Assembly: GCA_001695595.3 (NCBI GenBank)
Contig: MBPM02000007.1
Location: 1,240,001-1,304,000 of the forward strand
Length of the DNA: 64,000 bases
Reading direction: 5' to 3'
Origin: Plasmopara viticola
Taxonomy: Eukaryota; Oomycota; Peronosporomycetes; Peronosporales; Peronosporaceae
Under the pieces are notes generated by a model. The model was not told where the DNA came from, searched no databases, and saw nothing but the letters and a program-made list of their open reading frames with translations. The translations under genes and the position numbers were made by a program. Shown here in pieces: positions 51,176 to 61,157 of the stretch (position 1 is its first letter; the number at the start of each line of letters is the position of its first letter).

Positions 51176-51729
51176 TAGTAGAACGTAGGTGTTGTACAGT
51201 CGAATGCAGGTCTTGGGTGAGATGAGCGTGGGGCGGAGCCAGACGGACCAGAGGCGGTGGAGCGCGAGGGTGGCCAGGGACTTGCGTCGGGAAAGATCTT
51301 CAATATCGCCGAGGAGTGTTCCGAGCTTCTTAGTGTGGCGCCAGGTTTCTTCTCGGGATCGGGCGTGTCGAGTGGCGCCCGACGGGTTGCAGTGGCGGCG
51401 GATTTCGGTGACTTCGGTCTTGGCTTCGTTTTTTTTTTTTTCAGGGTTAGAAGGAAGTCATCAATGCGGTGCTCACCTCTATCGTAGATCTTGGTTTCTC
51501 GGAGGCCAAGGATATCGACGCGGTAGCGCCGGAGATCTTCGGGTAGTGTTTCGTGCTTCTTGCGCTTCGAACCTAGAGAATTCACATTAAAGGAGCCAAT
51601 CCGGATGCGGTTGGCGCGGTTAAGGGCGTGGAAGGGGATTGGCCTGGTGCTAGAGACCGTCGCGTCGAGGGTGAGACTCGTTAGAGACCTGCAGATGCCC
51701 GAGAGCACCTGCCCGAAGCGCACGAGCAT
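51175..51729 (-). pseudogene. LINE ORF2 N-terminal remnant (APE-type endonuclease start)
   Basis: ATG 51727-51729 opens a 184-codon frame with SFNVNSL near residue 46 and LRETK near residue 75, as in endonuclease/exonuclease/phosphatase domains of LINEs, which nick the target DNA. After about residue 100 the sequence becomes low complexity (K- and P-rich) and no longer follows the domain. The residues that complete the active site are missing. Confidence 0.75.
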
Positions 51730-52639
51730 TTAGCCCCCGCGCTTGGAAGGAGGGCGTCACCCCAACCTTTTCCGAAAAGCGTCAATTTATTCTACGTAAA
51801 TAGTGATAATGTGCTACGTATCTATGCCAAATATAGTGTAATGACAATATATCAAAATCATTATTTTTTTTATAAGCAATATGAAGATGATACAGTTTCT
51901 GTGGCAAATTGCGTACATGACTAGTGAGTATCGTGATAGTAAAACATACGACTTTGTGCGTTGGGAGGTGTATTACTTCCACATGTGCGAATATCCATTT
52001 GCAGCACTGACACCCGCTCCAAATGATATTTAATTAGCAAGCACTTCCAGGACAGTATTCATAGCATAAATAGTACTGTCTAAAAAGAAACATGAAAAAG
52101 CGCTTAAAATATTACACATTGAGGTGTGTCCTTGATACCCCGCGTAATAATGCAGTGGTGAATATTGATCGTTTTACGCCGCACAGCATAAAGCATTGAT
52201 ATACTCGTACCCAACACTTATCATGACAACTTCAGATCCCGATAGACCTCCTTCATTTACGAGCTCAGAGCCATCGTCGACAAGCCCAATATGGCGTCGT
52301 CAAACCCATTTCATCAACGTTCTTTTAACATTTCCCACCACTTCGTTATCTTTGATCTAGAATGTCAAGCGCCTGACAAAAGTCGCGCTCCGCCAAAAGT
52401 CCACAAAGCCTTGACCAAATAGCGCTGCTCGACTGCATCGATCCACGCATTTCCATCTTCGTCATAGCGGCGACAAGCTAGTTGGCACAGTGTCAGACAA
52501 TTCGATCGGCAAATTCGTTTCACGAAGTAAGTAGTAAAAAAAAGTGCTATGCTCTCAAGTATCACTCGGCTTAGTGTAACTCCTACGTCTTCCAAAGCAA
52601 TTTCGCATGCAAGTCATAATTGTACGAACACATGCATTG

Positions 52640-53165
52640 TACAATCCTATCAACGACGCGATTTCTTCTTTTTCGAGCGGCGATAGTCTTCATCGTCACC
52701 ATCCTGCTCATTTCTCATTACGCATACGACCGGACGCTTGTGCCTCCTTATCCAGCTCATTCCACGACCGTGCATTCTCTTCACCCGACGGTTCTTCAGA
52801 CATGGAATCCGCATCGACAATCAATTGCCAGAGTAAACCATCTAAATGAATTTGGTCTTTCCCATCGTCGTCCTCTCTCGATGCTCTCAAGTGATTGCTA
52901 TCTCCAGCTTCTTCCTCGTCATCATCTTCATCATTCGAACCTCTCCTCTACAATTCCAAGCAACGAGATCAATCAACTGATTCCAACTTAACAATACTCA
53001 ACCGTGCCTTAAAATTTCCCAAGCAAAGACTTCGTCATCGTCCGGAAGCGATGGTGAACATGATGCTCCTCCATTTCAGATTTGCAGTTCCCGTTGTAAA
53101 GCAATATCAATATCATCCAGCCACTCTTTAATCTGCTCAAGCTCACTCAAGGACTCGGTCTTAAT
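52640..53165 (-). pseudogene. SPT16: SPT16 (FACT subunit) C-terminal fragment, copy S4
   Basis: Read on the minus strand: LEQIKEWLDDIDIALQ, a decayed interval, an acidic run, a form of SWNELDKEAQAS with EEPSGEENAR before it, and DGDDEDYRRSKKKKSRR then stop. This is the most readable version of the I-K-E-W-L helix and the basic end. Frame changes occur between these blocks. It is followed at 52595-52365 by the unidentified fragment, as in the other copies. Confidence 0.65.
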
Positions 53166-53311
53166 AAGCACTGGCATAATTAGGACAGACATTCATCATC
53201 AAAACTTTTAGACATAAACATGACGCGTTCGTGCTGATGCCGAAACCCTCCCAAAAATTATAATCGCAAACGAAAAAACTGACTGATAACAAAGAGTTCT
53301 GATTCCACCTT

Positions 53312-56300
53312 TAATTCTTGTCGAGTAGAAAATTAAAACCTAGACCAATGAACGGCTACTCTTATGTAACCACTTACTGGGACGTACTCGTAAATACTGT
53401 GACGCCACCCGCCTGTTCAACATGCTTTCAGCGGCGTAATTTGCCTTCGTCAGGATATCTGCATGATGACTCTTCGTGTCGATATATTGATCTTCAACAG
53501 TCTTTTTAGCACGTTTTCACGAATCAAGTGGTGCTTGATGTTCAAATGCTTCGTTTTAGCATGGTATTCGGCGTTCTTGGCCAACGCGATAGCCCCTTTG
53601 TTGTCTTTCCAAACCTGTGTACCTACAACTTGCTCGTGACCATGTCCTTTAAAATTGCCCGCGTCCGAAGAACTTCGTGTGTACTGAGAGTCATATGCGC
53701 AGCTTCCGCTGAGCTCAGCACAACTGTCCGTTGGTACTTCGACTTGGTAACCGCTGGTGCGCTCGCAATCATGACCATAAGTCCCGAGACCGAGCGTCTG
53801 TTATTCGTGTTGCTGCCCCAATCTGCATCCGAGTATGCTTTTACCGCAACGCTCCCACTTCCTCGGTAGACGATACCGACTTGAAGCGTGGTCTTTAACT
53901 ACCAAAGTACTCGAATTGCTGCGCTTCAATGTTGTAGTCCCGGATTTTTTTTAGAAAACGTGGTAGCTGTGTCATCACATAAGCAATATCAGGCCGAGTA
54001 CATGTCGTTATGTACAGCAAGCATCGAATCAAAGAGCGATAGGGCTTTGACCGCATTTTCGAACGCCCCTCATCCGTTGTTGGTGACTGCTTTGACGACA
54101 GCTTCATTCCTGATACGCATCGGTTATCAATGCTCTTGGCATCTTGTTGACCGAATCGCTTGACCACGTCGTCGATGTAGCGAGTCTGTTTGATCATCAA
54201 TATTCCAGCTGACCTGTCGTGATTAATTTCCAAACCCAAAATAAATTTCGCCTCACCCGGCTCCTTCATTTTGAAAGTGTTCTTGAGTACTTCCTTTACT
54301 TAATTAGCTCTTTGCTGGTTCTTGCTGCGATAATCGTGTCATCCACGTATAGTTCAACGTAGGCAAAACCTTCTTTAGTGCTCTTGACGCAAACACATTG
54401 ATCTTCCCCGCAACTTTTGAAGCCATTTCTGACAAAGATACGATGTATTGTCTTGTTCCACGCACTTGATTCTTGCTTCAGTCCGTAAGTAGCCACGTTT
54501 AGTTGACATATGTATCTTTGAGCATTGTCGACACAAGCGGAACTTCCATAAAAACATTGACCTTCAACACGCTATTGAGAGAAGCCGTGTCGACGTCCAG
54601 CTATTTCATTTAGTAGTCTTATTCAGCACGAACTGCGAGAATTGTTCGGATATTCGTGCCTTGTATCGCACAATAGCGCCATTCTGATCACGCTTCTTGA
54701 TAAATTTCCATCGTGATCCAATCATACGTCCAATCTATCCTCGTGGCTTGAATGTCCACGTTTAATTCCCTTCATGAAAGCGAAGCTCAGCATCCATTGC
54801 TTCACGCCATTGTATTGCATCGTCGCTTGCCATTGCTTAAATATACGTAGTCTGTGATTCCGTATCATCGTCAATACTCACGGCGTAGACAAGAACGGCT
54901 TCCGCAATTAGTCCATCTTCATCAATCCTAGCACGCTTCGGAGTCGGTAAACCCCCACTGCCTTCTTTCGACACTTTATCATCGGAGCCGTTTCTGAGCA
55001 TTACGTCTTATTCTTGTTTGCTCCACTTCAGGCCGAAGCACCAAATGATCTTCTTGTTGCACTTGGGACGGTCGATGATGTTCCGCTAGCTCAAGCCTGT
55101 TTCGTACAGGGCTCCCAGAAGGCATTAGCCACTGTACAACGGTGCTTGGCGTACGATCCACATCATCCAGTTTGATATCTGCGACTGGTTCTTCCACAGC
55201 TTCCATGGGATCGTCCGGAACTGGCTGTCGATCCACTTGATTCTGAACATTGACTTCATTTCCATCCTTCATCATTGGAACAATTGGTTTCGACCTGAGC
55301 CCTTGCGTGTCGTAAATGACGCCCACATCACGATCATCCAACTTCACAGTGCGGGTCACTTTAATCTTGGCATTCTCCAAGTCAAACACGCGATAGCCCT
55401 TGACATTCTCTGCATAGCCAAGAAACATACACTTGAAGCTCTTGAGCTCCAGTTTGGTCCGTTTCGCACTGTCAATATGAGCGTAGCCTTGCGAACGAAA
55501 TACGCGCAGGTGCTCCATTCGAGGCTTCATTTTGAAAGCTAGCTCGTACGGCGTGATGTCAGGATGGACAGTATTGTTGGAGCGATTAATCAAATAAACC
55601 ACTGTATTCACCGCTTCCGCCCACCACTCCGTCGTAATACTCTTGTAGTGTAACATGCTGCGGGCTTTCTCCATAATGGTGTAACATGCTGCGGGCTTTC
55701 TTCATGATAGGCCTGTTCATACGCTCCGCCACTCCATTCTGCTGAGGGCTGGATGGAACGGAGTGCTGGTGTACAGTGCCGTCCTCTTGGCAAATTCTAC
55801 CCATTTTCTTAACTACAAACTCGGTTCCGTTTTCGGATCGCAAACACCTTATTCGTGCATCCCACTGGTTTTCGCATAACGTCAGAAAATCTTTGGATTT
55901 GCCAGCCACTTCAATCTTGCTCTTGATCAGAAAATGCGCAACTTGTCGTAAGCGATTATCCACAAGCGTTAGAACGTACTGGACACTACCCTTCGAGGAA
56001 GTGCTCTTTGGCCTCATGACATCTGTGTGAACACGCTCCAACACACGTGTCGTCTTTGTAATCGAACGAGACGGAAACACCGTAACCGTCTGCTTGCTTT
56101 TCGAACACCCGGAACACAATGTTTTCACACTTTGCTTGACGATTGGGATACCATTAGTCAAGCGCTGTGTCCTGATCAGCGCATCCTTGCTGAGGTGACC
56201 CATGCGGGCGTACCGAAGCTCCCACTGATTGTCAGCCCCGGAACAGCCAACGAGGCATGCTTCTTCTTGCTCGCAGTCAAAGAAATACGACTTTCCAACG

Positions 56301-56328
56301 TTTGTACCTGATGCAATTGCTTCTCTTG
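53312..56328 (-). mobile_element. Old Ty1/copia remnant (copia-3), 5'-truncated
   Basis: On the minus strand, from integrase to 3' LTR. The LTR at ~53312-53446 is recognisably related to the 146-bp LTR of the 1-6 kb elements (CGCCGCTGAAAGCATGTTGA, TTCATTGGTC). The element begins at ~56328 inside the region before the integrase HHCC motif; Gag and protease are absent. A ~31-bp segment (AACATGCTGCGGGCTTTCT...) is tandemly repeated at 55651-55701. It is a diverged, dead relative of the active-looking family. Confidence 0.88.
53480..56310 (-). pseudogene. copia-3 Pol remnant (integrase, RT, RNase H)
   Basis: The integrase zinc-binding part (RMGHLSKDALI, TLCSGCSKSKQT) and core (RVHTDVMRP, CLRSENGTEFV, QQNGVAERMNR) are at 56203-55586. 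In the core the second Asp position reads E (SENGTEF instead of SDNGTEF). The following domain is at 55674-54979, an RT fragment at 54557-54296 (LYVDDTIIA), the connection region at 54269-53895, and RNase H pieces with AYSDADWGSN near 53850. The parts lie in different frames with multiple stops. It is closest to the 1-6 kb family in sequence. Confidence 0.88.
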
Positions 56329-57889
56329 ATCAAATTATCTAAGACGTAGATAATTTGACCTATATGTGGAGCGCGCTGATCATGCCCTTATATTTTTGTG
56401 GATAAATAAAAAAGTTTTGGTAGCGTTGGGAAATGTCAAGGCACGAGACGAGTTTATAAATTACTGTTGCAAAAGACCGATTTGTTATTATGGAAGAGGC
56501 GGTGCGTAAATGTCTCGGTCTGGGAAAGCCCCATACGTACTGCAGCATGTCGAAAGTCTCGAAATACCTCGATGGCTGAAGAATCAAGAAGATCTACGAT
56601 GAAGCATCGCCAAAAATAGTTTGCCTTCTCAGAGCAAAGAAAGACATTATTTCAAATTGGCCATGTGAGTCGTGTGACTCACTTTAAAGTTTGACCGTAA
56701 TCTCAGAGCTCCAAACCGCAAAAGCATTTCTCCAACAAGCAGGAACTATATGCCAACGAGACGTCTAAGCCACTTCTGATAACCTTTTGCAAATAAAGTC
56801 GTAAGCTGAGCTTTGACCGCTAATAGTAGAATCAATAGCTATATATGCCGAGATTAGCCATCTTGGTGGAGCTGATAAGCTGTGATGGCAATGAACAATA
56901 AGTTGGCAAATGAGGTTGGCCTGGAGTTATTTGACAGATGATGCAACCTAAGGTAGGTCGAGTCTCCCAAGATCATATCAACAAAAATTTACTTTATTGA
57001 AATTTATGTACGAGTAGCACTATCATGAACTGTTGGCGATGGCGTGCGGTTGACAAAGTTGCACATAAGCGGAGTACCGGTCAACAACGGTGATTCACTC
57101 GAATACCAGCAACAGCCTGCAAGGACTGTCTTCCCACCTGCTCTCGTCACTTAATGAATTAAGCTGATAAGCATTGCATGAGATCTCGTAAGTTTTGCAG
57201 CCCGAGGAAGTTTGTTCTTTGTGAGGATACTAAAATTGATAGCATTCGCGTCGCCATTATTGAGCATCTTGCGATAAACAGATTGATCTAATGTCTGCAA
57301 ACTAACGTCTTTTCGTAGGCTCTGATACTTATGCGGAACTTTACGCATGCTTAGGCGATGAGAAAGTATTTTTGCGCCAACAAGACGCTGGCGATCGCAC
57401 TTCTGTCCCGGCTTGTTACTATGTTCGCGGACTAGCATAAATAATTTCTGAAGTCGAAGGTTTGTCAATCGACTTTGCTTTTGATCAAGCAGGGATACAG
57501 CAATAGGCTTGTTGGTGGTGTCGTTTTTTTCATACGTCAACACACAAAAAAATAAGTACAATGCCGTCAATGTCTTTTTGATCTTGTCTGGCTAACTATA
57601 CTTTTTTTATACGAAAAACACTTGTCATACCATACAGCTATGTTGTCAGCTCATTACGCTTTAGAGGCTGATGTTGTCAGCTCATTACGCTTTAGAGGCT
57701 TAAGGTTTTCGGTCGCAGCCGCCTTTCATCAGGATATTCGCTTCCAGTTGTAAAGTCAGAACTACTCTCTATTCATTGTAGGGGTACAACTCCGATTTAG
57801 CGGCTTAAAATAACAACAATGATACCTATCACACGTATTTGCCTTGAGTATTCACACGGCACTAAATCGTGACCGTGGGTTTAAGTCTC
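56329..57889. other. Intergenic stretch at the border to the compact gene island
   Basis: No gene is supported here. An open frame of 139 codons on the minus strand (57151-57570) starts only with TTG and has no recognisable domain. A 31-bp direct repeat (ATGTTGTCAGCTCATTACGC..., 57640 and 57671) contains GCTCATTACGCTTT, which loosely resembles the oomycete initiator consensus. No repeat family of the left side is recognised here, apart from a phrase TTTTCGGTCGCA shared with 23036. Confidence 0.45.
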
Positions 57890-58778
57890 ATGTCCTCTGT
57901 GGCCAAAGATGCTCCCCTCGTGGCCAGCACCACACCGACCCAAAACACCGAGAATGAGACTGAAATGCTCTTGCACGCAGTAATAAGTTTGTGCCTCTGC
58001 TTTCGTCTATGAGTACATGAAAATCTAATTTGATCGCACTGCTTGGAAAGGAACGCTCCTGCATATTTGAGACGCGCATCAAACATGCCGATCTCTGTCG
58101 TCAACGAGGCTCGGCGCAGTATAAAGCTGGAGATATTGCGAACGCACTAATCTGGTACCAGCGTGCGCTGTACCACGTGGACTTTGACGAGGGCACGTGG
58201 CATTTCGAGGTGTGCAGCATTATAAACTTGAATTTCACTACGCTCATGCTAATTGAATCATTCTGCTCCAGTTTACACCCAAAAATCGAGCAGACGTGAA
58301 TGTAGTGAGGCTGCCTGTGTATCTAAACTTGGCTGCGTGTTATTTGGCTCAAGGGAATTCAAAAGATGAAGAGCAGGACGAGCAATTGCTGGCCAAGGTC
58401 ATTGAAAACGCCAATTTAGCACTTGCCATTGACCCAGAGAATGAGAAAGCGCTGTACCGTGCTGGGTACGCATTGCTGCTGACAGGAGATCTAACCCGTG
58501 CAAAAGAAAAACTGACAAAATCCGCACAGTACCAGCCAAAAGACAAGAAGATCCGCAATGCGATTGAGACATTGAATCAGAAATTGTCTGAACAGAGGAA
58601 AGAGGAAAAAAAGCGATGGGGTGGACGATTATTGAGTACGAAGAAAGCGGAAGCTACGAAAATTGGCAGTGAACAGCAACTAATGAAACCTATGGACTCC
58701 CGTAGCGCATTCGTGACTATTGTCATAGTGCTGCTTGGTATTGCATTGGCACTTGGTCAACTTAGTTTCGTAGAGTAG
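57890..58778 (+). CDS. Tail-anchored TPR protein, FKBP8-like TPR region (three exons, 251 aa)
   Basis: Exons 57890-57979, 58051-58209 and 58272-58778 join in phase across GT-AG introns of 71 and 62 bp. The start ATG 57890 gives MSSVAKDAPLVAST. Residues ~35-75 form a TPR helix pair (ADLCRQRGSAQYKAGDIANA), ~94-130 a second (LPVYLNLAACYLAQ, NANLALAIDP) and ~133-170 a third (EKALYRAGYALLLTGDLTRA). A basic/charged linker follows, then a hydrophobic C-terminal segment at ~229-247 (AFVTIVIVLLGIALALGQL) with four residues after it, the layout of a tail-anchored membrane protein. TPRs of this kind are found in FKBP-type co-chaperones that bind Hsp90, but no peptidyl-prolyl isomerase domain is present. 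It ends 61 bp before the convergent MEIG1 gene. Confidence 0.75.
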
Positions 58779-58839
58779 CAAACAAGAAATATTGATCGTT
58801 TTTAACTCCTACTGAACACAATGTGCTACGAAAAGCAAC

Positions 58840-59241
58840 CTAAGCATACTCAAAGAGCTTGACGGTGTGCAAATATTTGTCGTCACACTCACGATGTGGC
58901 TGCCAATAGGTGTAGTATCCATTGGCCTTGACACGGGTACAGCGCACATATCCGTTCTGCCAGCGTTCCGGTTCTCCGTACGTCTCCATGTACTCTTTCA
59001 TGTCACGCCAACCCGTTTGTTGCACACGAAACGCCTCCTCCACCTCGGGACTCCATTCTTTTGGGCGAAAACATCGCGTGGCCTTCGTGTCAGTGATTAC
59101 AGGCACAAGTTCTGGCTGCGAGTTGTTATTGAGATCAGATGAGTATTCGTCGTCCATCTTAAACAGATTGGTTGACTTTCGCATTTTGGAGCTACCACTT
59201 GAACGCGTCAAGGACAGTGCGCTTACTGACAAGCCGTCCAT
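58840..59241 (-). CDS. MEIG1: MEIG1 family protein (133 aa)
   Basis: ATG at 59239-59241, single exon. The N-terminal ~55 residues are serine-rich and low complexity. From ~57 the sequence PKEWSPEVEEAFRVQQTGWR, then ERWQNGYVRC, YYTYW, RECDDKYLHTVKLFEYA covers the whole MEIG1 domain, which in animals is only ~88 residues long. In mammals MEIG1 binds PACRG and is needed for building the sperm flagellum. In an oomycete the expected context is the zoospore flagellum (inference). The extra N-terminus is the only unusual feature; an internal start at KMRK or KMDD would still give the domain. Convergent with the TPR gene. Confidence 0.85.
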   Translation of the reverse strand: MDGLSVSALSLTRSSGSSKMRKSTNLFKMDDEYSSDLNNNSQPELVPVITDTKATRCFRPKEWSPEVEEAFRVQQTGWRDMKEYMETYGEPERWQNGYVRCTRVKANGYYTYWQPHRECDDKYLHTVKLFEYA

Positions 59242-59556
59242 GGATCACAAGTTGGCTCGATTTTAAATCCTTGTTCTCGCTAGAGTAGAAGGAAGTGAGA
59301 AGGGTGGAAGGCAACAAGGATCCCATGTATTTTCCGTTGCAGGCGTTATAACTATTTGTAGAACACTATTCAAAAATAGTGCTATTTTGGAGAGCAAATT
59401 TTAACCCTCGTTAAGAATATGATGTTTTGAAAATCGCAGTAGAGCTCATAAAAAATTATTCGTTGTTTTCTTTTTTGCAATAAAAATCGACTTTTTCCAT
59501 GATTTGCTTTTAAAATTTAAGAAAAATATGTAAGGTCGATACTGAGATTCTGTTGT
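59242..59556. other. AT-rich gap between MEIG1 and the Myb gene
   Basis: No gene is seen. It contains the likely promoter of MEIG1 and the 3' end of the Myb-type gene, both read on the minus strand. Confidence 0.5.
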
Positions 59557-61113
59557 TCACACTCGATTCATTTTACCCCTTCGTCCTCGCCTTGTTGCTT
59601 GGATCTGATCGTCCTTGACCGTCTGACCATTGTACGAACTTCGTGACGTGTGCTGTTTGGTATTGCTTGAACTGTGTCGGTGGATCGACCGCCGGCGAAA
59701 GACGGAAGTTGCTTGTTGCGTACTGGCATGTTCCAGTGCTTGACTGCGCTTGTCATAGGCCTCTGGATCCAAAAATTTCCAGCGTCGTCGAACTTGAGCG
59801 TCAGTGCGATCACCGAGTTCCGAAGCAAGTCGAGGCCATAGTCTGGCCGACTCAATGCCCCACTCTTGGACCTTGGCGAGAATCGTGCAATCTTCTTGTT
59901 TCGTGAATTTACGAAACGACAAGTCTGGGTTCAAACAATTGAGGTACCGATCACGAAGAGCTGGTTGCGTCCGGCCGACAATATGGTGGCTTATCGCATT
60001 CCACGCAACTTTGTCCACGTCAAACTCTTTGCCATGAGAAACATACGCCCGAAGTGCTAATAACAAGCGTCTATCTTCAATCACCGAGAATTTGCCACGT
60101 CGAAGACCTGGTGCAAGTGTTAATTGCCATCTATGACGAATCTGCTCCGGCAATCGACCGTCCAATAAATCGGCAATTACATTCCATTTCTCGCCAAAAA
60201 CGGGCACAGCTTGACGCACCAATGCGTCCTCCTCTGGTGTGAAGCCCGATTTGGCATTATCAGCACGCAACGCAGTTTGGAAGCGAGTCAAACAGTGTAC
60301 AGCTGGTCTTCCGGGCAATGGCATACACTTAGCGATTTCATGCCACTTATTCACCAAAGCAGGATCGTCTTCACCCGTTGCCAGACGTCGTAGCGCCTCA
60401 TCTTCCTCCTTGGTCCATGCGCAAAGACGCAATTTTGGGGACTCGTGGAGATCGAACCACAATTTGCACGCAAAACCAGATCGTTCAATCAGACGTTGTT
60501 TTAAATTTCTCGTTTTTTGCCACTCTTGAATCCCATTCCACTCTTGCAACGACATTTCAGCAGTTGGTGAATGTGTCATATAAAAATGGTCTGCAAATTC
60601 CTTGACAATCTTGCGTTCTCGAGCCGAAAAAATAGTCGGAGGACTTGCAACAAAGGCCTCGTGACTGCGAGGACGCAAAAACTCGGTGTCAGCATTAGGA
60701 AATGGCTCAGAAGCAGCCTGAAGCTTCGTTTGTTCCTTGTCATGGACGTCACTAAGCTTTGGTTTCTTTTTTTTGGGTCTTCCAACCTTTCGCTCGCGCT
60801 CTACTTCATCTGTAAAAAAAGAATTGTGTTGCCGAATGAAGGAGCGAGGAGCATCCCCTGGGTGTTTTTTAGCGACCCGTGGGTTTTTCTCGAAGCGTTG
60901 TAGCATTGTGTCTTTTACGGGAATATAAGGCACTAATGACTCCATGGCGTGCTGAGCTCGTCGAAGAGCCATCCGACGGCGCATTGACTGAATCCTAGCC
61001 ACCAAGTCTGCATCTTCTTTCGCTAGTACTTGATCAAGAGATTGCAACTCGTTTACGAGAGCGCGATTCGCGTCGAGAGCTTCCACGACGGGGTTGGCTT
61101 TTATCGAAGTCAT
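59557..61113 (-). CDS. Multi-Myb-repeat protein, SNAPC4 (SNAP190)-like (518 aa)
   Basis: ATG at 61111-61113, single exon. A predicted coiled N-terminus (~15-55) is followed by a basic AT-hook-like GRPKKKKP at 111-118. Then four Myb/SANT repeats follow: ~233-282 (AWTKEEDEALRRL ... CLTRFQ), ~290-332 (FTPEEDALVRQAV ... IRHRWQ), ~340-393 (KFSVIEDRRLLLAL ... LRDRYLNCL) and ~402-447 (KFTKQEDCTILAKV ... VRRRWKFL). Four closely spaced repeats, with a CLxRFQ first repeat and a conserved stretch before it, fit SNAPC4, the DNA-binding subunit of the snRNA-activating complex for Pol II and III snRNA promoters. The C-terminal ~70 residues are basic and low complexity. A generic R2R3-type Myb factor is the alternative. 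Its start is only 44 bp from the divergent heme-oxygenase-like gene. Confidence 0.72.
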   Translation of the reverse strand: MTSIKANPVVEALDANRALVNELQSLDQVLAKEDADLVARIQSMRRRMALRRAQHAMESLVPYIPVKDTMLQRFEKNPRVAKKHPGDAPRSFIRQHNSFFTDEVERERKVGRPKKKKPKLSDVHDKEQTKLQAASEPFPNADTEFLRPRSHEAFVASPPTIFSARERKIVKEFADHFYMTHSPTAEMSLQEWNGIQEWQKTRNLKQRLIERSGFACKLWFDLHESPKLRLCAWTKEEDEALRRLATGEDDPALVNKWHEIAKCMPLPGRPAVHCLTRFQTALRADNAKSGFTPEEDALVRQAVPVFGEKWNVIADLLDGRLPEQIRHRWQLTLAPGLRRGKFSVIEDRRLLLALRAYVSHGKEFDVDKVAWNAISHHIVGRTQPALRDRYLNCLNPDLSFRKFTKQEDCTILAKVQEWGIESARLWPRLASELGDRTDAQVRRRWKFLDPEAYDKRSQALEHASTQQATSVFRRRSIHRHSSSNTKQHTSRSSYNGQTVKDDQIQATRRGRRGKMNRV

Positions 61114-61157
61114 TCGTTTTATGTGGCTGACACTAGTGAAGGCTGGATCATTAAACC

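Larger units (their letters stand above)
50622..51778 (-). mobile_element. Non-LTR retrotransposon (LINE) with large internal deletion (1,157 bp)
   Basis: The target duplication GCGTCAATTT is at 50611-50620 and 51779-51788. On the minus strand the 5' part encodes IGSFNVNSLGSKRKK and VDILGLRETKI, the start of an APE-type endonuclease, with the catalytic-site ET pair. The 3' part encodes NCANWALTKSELHGLESFHR and RLFGHVLRRNPDI, the C-terminal end of a LINE reverse transcriptase protein. The RT core between them is gone, and a T/A run near 51429-51442 plus frame changes break what is left. The 3' end carries a repeated AATGTAATGT tail. It is non-autonomous and defective. Confidence 0.88.
50091..52620. 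repeat. Centre and right arm of the inverted repeat, split by a LINE insertion
   Basis: 50140-50620 and 51779-52620 together parallel 17090-18430. The break is exactly at the LINE insertion, and the 17.56 kb copy shows the uninterrupted site (ACTGGCGTCAATTTATTC). The part at 52365-52595 (minus) carries the unidentified gene fragment identical to 18151-18381. Confidence 0.65.

Noticed and set aside
52620..52991. Plus-strand 123-codon frame across the SPT16 fragment
   Set aside because: It is the antisense shadow of the minus-strand SPT16 remnant, with serine/leucine-rich composition and no domain.
57151..57570. 139-codon minus-strand frame as a small secreted protein
   Set aside because: It starts only with TTG, a stop lies shortly upstream, and no domain or reliable signal peptide is recognised.
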